Shown: positions 1 through 6,005 of the stretch, one piece after another
How positions within the stretch are numbered: the first letter of the stretch is position 1
Layout of the letters: every line of letters starts with the position of its first letter
Assembly: GCA_934725355.1 (NCBI GenBank)
Contig: CAKVAO010000010.1
Span: 1 to 23,186 of the forward strand
Direction of reading: 5' to 3'
Source of the DNA: an uncultured Candidatus Saccharibacteria bacterium
GTDB taxonomy: Bacteria > Patescibacteriota > Saccharimonadia > Saccharimonadales > Saccharimonadaceae
Length of the DNA stretch: 23,186 nt
Notes under the pieces: model-generated
The model's input: only the letters and a program-made list of their open reading frames with translations
Told to the model about the DNA's origin: nothing
Database searches by the model: none
Translations under genes and position numbers: made by a program

Positions 1-1789
1 GGTGAAACCGCTACCATCAAGATTAGCTACACAATTAAGAACAAAGATCAGCTAGAGTGTGGTACTACTACCATCATTAACAAGGTAACTAGCTCGACTG
101 ATCAAGATAAGACCGAAGACAACAACGATAACAACCAAACTACGACAACTGTTAATAAAGATTGTACGCCACCACCGGTAAAGAAGCCGGGCTATGACCT
201 AGTTAAGACAGTGGACAAGACCGTTGCCAACCCAGGTGACGTCCTGACCTATACTTTGACCGCAATTAATACAGGTGAGGTTGACTTAACTAATGTTAAG
301 ATAAGCGACAAACTGCCTGACAGCTATCAGTCCGTGGGTGAGGCTGTGATTGCTGACGGTGGTTATACTGGTTCAATCTCTAAGGACGGCTTGGTAACTA
401 TTAACAAACTAGGTGTTGGTAAATCTGCAACAATTGCTATCAGCTATAAACTAAAGGGTGCATCTAGCTTCAATTGCGGTACTACCATAATCAAGAACCA
501 TGCTAGTGCCACTACTGATCAGGACAAGACCGAAGATCGTACAGATAACAATGACACTACGACAACTGTAAATCGTGAATGCCAGCCTAGCTACGACGTC
601 ATTAAGACCGTAGACAAGACTACTGCCAACCCAGGTGATACTATTAACTACACCATTAGCGTAAAGAACACTGGTAACATTAACTTAACCAACGTCAAGG
701 TAAATGATCAGCTACCAGCCTACTACAGCAGCGCTAAAGAGACTGTAACCAGCAAGAACGGTTCAACTGGCTCAATCGTCAAGAGTGGATCAATTACCTT
801 TAAGCAACTAGACGTCGGTGAAACCGCTACCATCAAGATTAGCTACACAATTAAGAACAAAGATCAGCTAGAGTGTGGTACTACTACCATCATTAACAAG
901 GTAACTAGCTCGACTGATCAAGATAAGACCGAAGACAACAACGACAACAACCAAACCACGACGACCGTAAACCGTGAATGCCAGCCTAGCTACGACGTCA
1001 TTAAGACTGTAGATAAAACTACTGCTAAGCCAGGCGATACCATCAAGTACACCATAACTGCCAAGAACACTGGCAACGTAGACCTAACTAACGTCAAGGT
1101 GACAGATAAGCTACCAGCAGTCTACAAGCAGGTAAGCGAGAAGGTAACAGCGCCTAGCACTATAACTGGTTCAATCGTCAAGAATGGTGAAGTAACCATC
1201 GCTAAACTACCTGTCGGCAAGTCTGCTACCATCGACATCACCTATGTGATTAAGGACGCTAAGAATCTACCATGTGGTACTACTACGATTAAGAACCATG
1301 CTGAAGGTACTACAGACGAAGGTAAAACTGAAGACCGTACCGACAACAACGATACAACCACAACAGTTGATCGGGCTTGTACTACCAGCTTTGACCTAGT
1401 TAAGACCGTAGATAAAACTACTGCTAAGCCAGGTGACACCTTAACCTACACTCTAACCTTCAAGAACACAGGTGAGAAAGCCCTAACAGGCGTCGTCATC
1501 CGTGATGTATTACCAGACAAGGTAACCTTAGTGAAGGATAGTTTGAAAGTCGAGCCAGCTGACACTGAATACACTGGTGATCTAGAACAAGGTATAAAGA
1601 TCAAGCAGGTAGCAGCAAATGATGTAGTTTCTGTTAGCTTCCAAGCCACAGTCGCCGAAGAAGGCAGGTTCGAATGTGGTATAAACAAGATAACTAACAC
1701 TGGCTCAGCCACTACTGACGAACTAGATAAGGAAAATGGCAACACAGAGGATAACAAGGTAACTACTGAAGTTAACAAGGTCTGTACAC
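1..1789 (+). repeat. Tandem 399-bp repeats coding for DUF11 units
   Basis: Unit starts at 193, 592, 991 and 1390 are exactly 399 bp apart. The end of a further unit lies at 1-180, separated from the next by an extra 18-bp Pro/Lys-rich insert. Bases 1-128 are identical to 817-944; the next differences are at 129 and 144. The unit junctions near 571-610 and 970-1009 are also nearly identical. Unit similarity is highest between the first partial unit and the unit starting at 592. Confidence 0.85.
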
Positions 1790-1983
1790 CGGTTACTCCA
1801 CCCGTAACGCCGCCGACCACTCCTCCTGCTACCACTACCGACGACAAGGCTGTACCTGAAAGTCCAAAGGTCATTGCACAAACTGGTGCTGGCCAGGCTG
1901 TTGGTTCAGTAATCGCCATTGCATCGTTGATAGCCGCCATTACTGCATATATCCGTAGTCGTCGTTACGCTCAGGGTCTGTAG
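1..1983 (+). CDS. DUF11-type repeat surface protein, 5' truncated by the window edge
   Basis: The frame is open from base 1, so the gene starts before the window; the GTG at 211 is internal. The visible 660 residues are tandem beta-sandwich-like units of about 133 residues, each opening with a motif like YDVIKTVDKTTANPGD and containing the DUF11 pattern NTGxxxLTNVKxxDxLP. New units open at bases 193, 592, 991 and 1390. Each unit carries two cysteines, one in CGTT (CGIN in the last unit) and one at its end (such as VNREC), which could form a disulfide. The C-terminus has a Pro/Thr-rich stalk (about 1789-1850), the motif VIAQTG (1870-1887), a hydrophobic segment and the basic end RSRR, which together resemble a sortase sorting signal with AQTG in place of LPxTG. 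Expected role: cell-wall-anchored, extended surface fibre or adhesin. The ligand is unknown. No sortase gene is in the window. Confidence 0.85.
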   Translation, partial: GETATIKISYTIKNKDQLECGTTTIINKVTSSTDQDKTEDNNDNNQTTTTVNKDCTPPPVKKPGYDLVKTVDKTVANPGDVLTYTLTAINTGEVDLTNVKISDKLPDSYQSVGEAVIADGGYTGSISKDGLVTINKLGVGKSATIAISYKLKGASSFNCGTTIIKNHASATTDQDKTEDRTDNNDTTTTVNRECQPSYDVIKTVDKTTANPGDTINYTISVKNTGNINLTNVKVNDQLPAYYSSAKETVTSKNGSTGSIVKSGSITFKQLDVGETATIKISYTIKNKDQLECGTTTIINKVTSSTDQDKTEDNNDNNQTTTTVNRECQPSYDVIKTVDKTTAKPGDTIKYTITAKNTGNVDLTNVKVTDKLPAVYKQVSEKVTAPSTITGSIVKNGEVTIAKLPVGKSATIDITYVIKDAKNLPCGTTTIKNHAEGTTDEGKTEDRTDNNDTTTTVDRACTTSFDLVKTVDKTTAKPGDTLTYTLTFKNTGEKALTGVVIRDVLPDKVTLVKDSLKVEPADTEYTGDLEQGIKIKQVAANDVVSVSFQATVAEEGRFECGINKITNTGSATTDELDKENGNTEDNKVTTEVNKVCTPVTPPVTPPTTPPATTTDDKAVPESPKVIAQTGAGQAVGSVIAIASLIAAITAYIRSRRYAQGL

Positions 1984-2003
1984 CAGTCGAATAGAAAATA
2001 ACG

Positions 2004-2043
2004 AAATCTCCATAACTAGTTAACTAGCTATGGAGATTTTTTA
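2004..2043 (+). terminator. Rho-independent terminator of the surface-protein gene
   Basis: An 11-bp stem pairs 2004-2014 with 2029-2039, and a further inner stem forms within the CTAGTTAACTAG palindrome. It is followed by a short T-rich tract and lies 20 bases after the TAG stop. Confidence 0.8.
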
Positions 2044-2060
2044 TAATGGTGTGTTATACT
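2042..2060 (+). promoter_or_regulatory. Possible promoter for the DUF5663-like gene
   Basis: Two -10-like hexamers are present, TATAAT at 2042-2047 and TATACT at 2055-2060. Neither has a good -35. The first overlaps the T-tract of the preceding terminator. The second would give a leader of about 36 nt. Confidence 0.4.
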
Positions 2061-2102
2061 ATAGATAGACATAAGGGAAATAGGAAAGGATGGGTTTGAG
2101 AG

Positions 2103-2525
2103 ATGTTCTCGATTGATGATAAGTTCGTGGATGACTTGGGGCTGAGCGCCTTGCCAAAGGAAGAAAAGGACGCTTTTGCTGAACATATTCGCAATGAGCT
2201 AGAGATGAGAGTTGGCGATCGTTTAACCGACGGCATGAGTGATGAGTCTTTGGACGAATTTGGCTATTTTGTAGACGGCGACGAGGACGGCATGCGTGCT
2301 TGGTTCAGCAAGAACCTGCCGGATTACCGTAGCGACAAGCAATATCAAGAGCTAGCGGCAACTCAGCCGGATGCACCCGAAGTAGCATTAATGAGTCAGT
2401 TTGGTGCTTTGAAGTGGTTGCAGCTAAATCGCCCAGATTATCCGCAGGTGGTAGCGCGTACACTAAACGAGTTGCGTCAAGAAATTATCGCTAATCGCGA
2501 TACAATCATTGGTAGTGCTAGCTAA
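2103..2525 (+). CDS. DUF5663-like small protein
   Basis: A 140-residue, acidic, soluble protein with no signal peptide or membrane segment. The N-terminal pattern FVDDLGLSALPKEEKDAF followed by a helix ending LEMRVGDRLTDGMSDE matches my memory of DUF5663, a domain of unknown function common in candidate-phyla bacteria. The predicted content is nearly all helical. The start ATG at 2103 is preceded by the purine-rich AGGAAAGGA about 12 bases upstream, slightly far for a Shine-Dalgarno. The gene is monocistronic, bracketed by terminators on both sides. I know of no biochemical function. The family call comes from recall, without a search. Confidence 0.65.
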   Translation: MFSIDDKFVDDLGLSALPKEEKDAFAEHIRNELEMRVGDRLTDGMSDESLDEFGYFVDGDEDGMRAWFSKNLPDYRSDKQYQELAATQPDAPEVALMSQFGALKWLQLNRPDYPQVVARTLNELRQEIIANRDTIIGSAS

Positions 2526-2566
2526 TAATTGGCAGTTTGGTATTTATAACGGCGATATTACACAGA

Positions 2567-2602
2567 TCTACCCGCCCTACAAGGCGGGTAGACTTATTTT
2601 AT
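2567..2602 (+). terminator. Strong GC-rich terminator
   Basis: A 10-bp perfect stem pairs TCTACCCGCC (2567-2576) with GGCGGGTAGA (2583-2592) around a 6-nt loop, followed by CTTATTTTATAA. It ends the DUF5663-like transcript. The minus-strand side has no T-tract, so it is probably not an efficient terminator for the convergent def gene. Confidence 0.85.
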
Positions 2603-2628
2603 AACTAGTAGAGCAGTAAACGTTTTTG

Positions 2629-3312
2629 TTAGCTTTTACTGTACAGCGATAGGCATTCGTGAATATAGTCGGGATCCGTCGGTAAAATATTCATCTGCTT
2701 AACTTTGTCATAGCTAATAGGCTCTAGCTCGCCATCGCTTTTCAAGATAGAGAAGGCGTCTTTACTGCGAGCAATGCGGTCGACAAAGCAAATTCCATTA
2801 GTATGGTCGATTTCGTGCTGTAGGACACGTGCCAAAAAAGCGTTAGCTGACTTGAATTTAACGTCAAACAGTTCCTCGCCTAAGTGTGCGGTAGCTGGGT
2901 TATCGGGCGATATTACACCGTCGCCAAAGGCCTGTGCCCGTACGCGCACCTTGGTGTAGCGGGGAACGCTGCCGTAAACATCTTTAACAGATAAACAACC
3001 TTCTTGGTCATATTCAATGTGGCCCTCGTATTTAGTAATTTTGGGGTTGATTAGAACGGTAAAGTTCTGGTTATTTTTATCATCAAAGTCTTCACGCACA
3101 ATGACAATGCGCTGTAATTGGTCGATCTGCACGGCAGCCAGAGCCACGGCTACTTCGTGGGGGCGTGAGGCTTCCCAGTCGATCGTAGCAGCCATCATGT
3201 CGTCGATTACCTGGGCTACCTCTGGTGCTAACTGAGTAACTTTTTTACTGTGCAATCTCAAATCATGATTAGGCAGGGTAATAATATCCTTATATGTATA
3301 TTTCGAGTTCAT
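2629..3312 (-). CDS. def: Peptide deformylase
   Basis: Removes the N-terminal formyl group from nascent proteins using a bound metal ion. Of the three family motifs, motif II is EGCLS at residues 104-108 (metal-binding Cys106) and motif III is QHEIDH at 165-170 (ligands His166 and His170, catalytic Glu167), both intact. Motif I, usually GxGxAAxQ, here reads AVALAAVQ at 55-62: the first glycines are alanines, but the key Gln62 is kept. At 227 residues it is longer than the usual 150-190, with extra sequence around 75-83 and a C-terminal extension after 180. The start ATG coincides with the predicted transcription start, so the mRNA appears leaderless. It works upstream of methionine aminopeptidase, which is also in this window (17310-18101) but not linked to it. 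Confidence 0.92.
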   Translation of the reverse strand: MNSKYTYKDIITLPNHDLRLHSKKVTQLAPEVAQVIDDMMAATIDWEASRPHEVAVALAAVQIDQLQRIVIVREDFDDKNNQNFTVLINPKITKYEGHIEYDQEGCLSVKDVYGSVPRYTKVRVRAQAFGDGVISPDNPATAHLGEELFDVKFKSANAFLARVLQHEIDHTNGICFVDRIARSKDAFSILKSDGELEPISYDKVKQMNILPTDPDYIHECLSLYSKS

Positions 3313-3318
3313 ATCTCT

Positions 3319-3327
3319 ATTGTATCA
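3319..3327 (-). promoter_or_regulatory. Extended -10 promoter of def
   Basis: Read on the minus strand, TG-A-TACAAT ends 6 bases before the ATG, so transcription should begin at or next to the start codon. No convincing -35 is seen; the TGn extension may compensate. Confidence 0.6.
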
Positions 3328-3375
3328 GATTGCATGACGATTTAGTTTTATTACTGCATCATAAGCGTGATGTGG

Positions 3376-3381
3376 TAAAAT
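3376..3381 (+). promoter_or_regulatory. Possible -10 element for the first VirB6-like gene
   Basis: TAAAAT lies 32 bases before the ATG at 3414, in the 101-bp region shared with the divergent def gene. The best -35-like sequence, TTACTG at 3351-3356, is 19 bases upstream, so the assignment is weak. Confidence 0.35.
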
Positions 3382-3413
3382 AAAGATATGATTTGTGGGG
3401 GTGTGGATTACTG

Positions 3414-6005
3414 ATGAGAGCCTTTAAGCTATTTGGCTCTGCGGCTGTCGCCGTGCTGACAGCTGTTTTAGTTTTGCCCACACTAGCTAAAGCTATGCCG
3501 GTAAAGGTTACGGGTAAGACTACACAAACAGGCAATATGACTTGGCGTGCATGGGATGACGCATACAAACAGTTAAATGAAACTAAAAATGGTGGTAAAG
3601 TTGACTATTGTAATGCTAATACCGGTGAGCCGTTAGGCGATGTAATCGGTGATGGTAAGTGGTACGAGTTCAAAGGTGGTTGGAGTCCAGGCGACGTTCA
3701 TAAGCTCAGTCCAATGACATGCGGCAGTACGGTTGCCGGCCAGAAAGTAACTTGGCAATGCGATATATCAGCCAAGGACGACTCTGTAGGTTCAGGCCAT
3801 AGCACACATAATGAGCGGCGCTTTTATGTTAAGTGTGGTAACCGCTTTACGCAAAAAGAATTTAATTTATACTACAACAAATTTAAGGGCTTGTGTGAAG
3901 GCAGTAAGTGTGGCAACGGGTCGTACTTTAATACAAAGCTAAAAGCTGCGATTGTGAGCTGTCAAAACAACTCTAAGGTTGACGCAGGTTGTGTAAATAA
4001 TAAACTAAATGGAGCTGGGCTTGGCTTAAAGATGGACGAGGCCAATAAAGCCGCTGCTGAAATAAACAAACAGATTGATGATACCAATAAAGCAAACGAG
4101 TCACAAGATGATGATTCGAATAATAAGGGTAATCAGGCTAAGGCGAATTGCCAGATATCGGGTATTGGTTGGTTTGTTTGTCCAGCGGTAGATTTTATGG
4201 CTTCGTCGGCTGATGGTATATACGGAATAATTTCGGGGTTCTTAGAGGTTGATTCGTCAATGTTTGACACAAACTCGGCATCTTATACTGCTTACCAATC
4301 CTTCCTACCGATTGCTAACATCATCTTAGCTATCCTATTTATATTAATAATCTATTCCGAAGCAACTGGTAATGGTTTTGGTTCACTATCTAACTATACA
4401 GTAAAAAAGATGCTACCTCGCTTAATCATCTTTGCCATATTAGTTAACATATCTTGGTGGATCTGTGCTGCTGCAGTCGATGTCAGCAATATCCTTGGTG
4501 CTAACCTAAAGGATTTCTTTAGCGACACCGCCCAATCCGCTATTGGCGATATGGCATATGCTAGTCCTGGCTGGGCATCAACGGCTAACTCAGTATTGAC
4601 CGGTATCATTGGGGCGACTACTGCAGTAACGGCTATCGGCGGTGCAATAGCTTTTCATCAGCTGGCGCCTTTGATGATGGTGTTGTTGTCGGTTATTGTT
4701 ACGCTACTAGGTGTATTTCTGATCTTAGTTATACGTCAAGCAATAGTAATTTTATTGTGCGTTGTGGCGCCAGTTGCTTTCGCAGCAGGATTGCTGCCGA
4801 ACACAAAGCCGTTATTCAAAAAATGGTCGAAGTTTATGCTGACATTTTTGATAATGTATCCGCTAATCGCTATGATTTTTGGTGCTTCGTCAATGGCATC
4901 AGATGTAATGATGGCTCAGGCGGGTGATGATTGGACAATGCAGTTAGCTGGACAAGCCTGCCGAGTATTGCCACTAATCGTTACACCATTCGCTATTATT
5001 TCGTGCTTCAAGGGGCTAGGCAAGTTTGCTGCTGCCGCTGCAGGCTTTATGGCAGGACGGGCTAGTGGTATGCGTAGCCGTGCTAAAAAGATGGCTAAGG
5101 ATAACTATATGAATTCTAATGCTCGTCGAGCAACGACTTTGCGCGCCAAACAGGGCATTGGTCGTGGTGTAGTAAAAGTGGCGAATAAATTTGGTGTACG
5201 CGCACCAAACGGGGCTTATAAATTAGCAAACGAAGCTGCGGCATTTGACAACAAACATAATGATGATTTAAAGAACTTTGCTAAGCAGCGTCTGGCTGCT
5301 AGCACTAGTCAGGATCAGCAGAAGCAAATTGCTATGGACGGCACATATACTGATAATAATGGTAATGTTCAGCAGGTCGACGCGTCAACTCGTCAGGCGG
5401 CAATTGATCTGCAATGGGATAAAATGAGTGGTGCCGAGCAAGATACTACATTGCATAATATTGCGGAGATGGGCGCAGAAGCGCGTAACGACGCTCCGGC
5501 AAATCCGTCCGGTTATGGTTCAACCATGGCGCAGAAGCAACAGTCTACAAATGATCGTCAAGATTACCAAAAGATTGCTGGTGAAGTGCTAAGTAAAATT
5601 GCCAGTGGTAAATCTAACGCGTCATTGTCGCTAGCTGATGCTAATGATATGCTGAGTGGTGTTTACGACAAGATTGATAGTATGGGGCAGCATGCAATCG
5701 ATTACAATCAGGTGGCTGGTGCGCACGAACGATATATCGCTAGCCGTAGCCAGCAGGATCTACAGGGTGCTTCAGCGTCGAATGTCAAGGGTTGGTACAG
5801 GGCAGTAGACGACGCTTTGGCGCGTGGCGGTGCTAGTGGGCAGACACTTCATGATGAAACTGTTAGACGTGTTAACGGTGCTATGTCGGGCAGTGCTACT
5901 TCATACATCAATCAACAGGCGTCTGGTCGGGTTGATCGAACTTCTGCTGATGTTCATAATATCTATGAGGCGGCGGCTAACGGCGGGGATGTAAAATATG
6001 AATAG
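3414..6005 (+). CDS. VirB6/TrbL-like polytopic membrane protein, paralogue A
   Basis: 863 residues from ATG 3414; I prefer this to the upstream TTG at 3393 because it begins directly with a signal peptide (MRAFKLFGSAAVAVLTAV, cleavage near AKA). Residues about 30-260 form an extracytoplasmic domain with about ten cysteines, the motif WRAWDDAYKQLNE and a VTWQC motif. About residues 265-545 are the membrane core with six or seven hydrophobic segments, including FLPIANIILAILF and NISWWICAAAVDVSNILGA. After the last segment comes a very basic stretch, then a polar helical tail of about 300 residues with TSQDQQKQIAMDG near 631. The topology resembles VirB6/TrbL channel proteins of type IV secretion systems; this is inferred from architecture and not proven. 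It overlaps the next gene by 8 bases, implying translational coupling. Residues 293-371 are encoded by DNA identical to the next gene. Confidence 0.75.
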   Translation: MRAFKLFGSAAVAVLTAVLVLPTLAKAMPVKVTGKTTQTGNMTWRAWDDAYKQLNETKNGGKVDYCNANTGEPLGDVIGDGKWYEFKGGWSPGDVHKLSPMTCGSTVAGQKVTWQCDISAKDDSVGSGHSTHNERRFYVKCGNRFTQKEFNLYYNKFKGLCEGSKCGNGSYFNTKLKAAIVSCQNNSKVDAGCVNNKLNGAGLGLKMDEANKAAAEINKQIDDTNKANESQDDDSNNKGNQAKANCQISGIGWFVCPAVDFMASSADGIYGIISGFLEVDSSMFDTNSASYTAYQSFLPIANIILAILFILIIYSEATGNGFGSLSNYTVKKMLPRLIIFAILVNISWWICAAAVDVSNILGANLKDFFSDTAQSAIGDMAYASPGWASTANSVLTGIIGATTAVTAIGGAIAFHQLAPLMMVLLSVIVTLLGVFLILVIRQAIVILLCVVAPVAFAAGLLPNTKPLFKKWSKFMLTFLIMYPLIAMIFGASSMASDVMMAQAGDDWTMQLAGQACRVLPLIVTPFAIISCFKGLGKFAAAAAGFMAGRASGMRSRAKKMAKDNYMNSNARRATTLRAKQGIGRGVVKVANKFGVRAPNGAYKLANEAAAFDNKHNDDLKNFAKQRLAASTSQDQQKQIAMDGTYTDNNGNVQQVDASTRQAAIDLQWDKMSGAEQDTTLHNIAEMGAEARNDAPANPSGYGSTMAQKQQSTNDRQDYQKIAGEVLSKIASGKSNASLSLADANDMLSGVYDKIDSMGQHAIDYNQVAGAHERYIASRSQQDLQGASASNVKGWYRAVDDALARGGASGQTLHDETVRRVNGAMSGSATSYINQQASGRVDRTSADVHNIYEAAANGGDVKYE
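4290..4524 (+). repeat. 235-bp perfect direct repeat, copy 1
   Basis: Identical base for base to 7036-7270 by my reading, with immediate divergence on both sides. It encodes the first two membrane segments of the core, from AYQSFLPI to LKDFFS, and sits in the same codon phase in both genes. Confidence 0.9.

Noticed and set aside
1446..1940. Minus-strand open frame opposite the DUF11 repeats
   Set aside because: It is a low-complexity Val/Ser/Thr-rich product mirroring the repeats, with no promoter or ribosome binding site.
3393..3413. TTG 3393 as start of VirB6-like A
   Set aside because: It would add seven residues before an otherwise ideal signal peptide; ATG 3414 is the simpler start.
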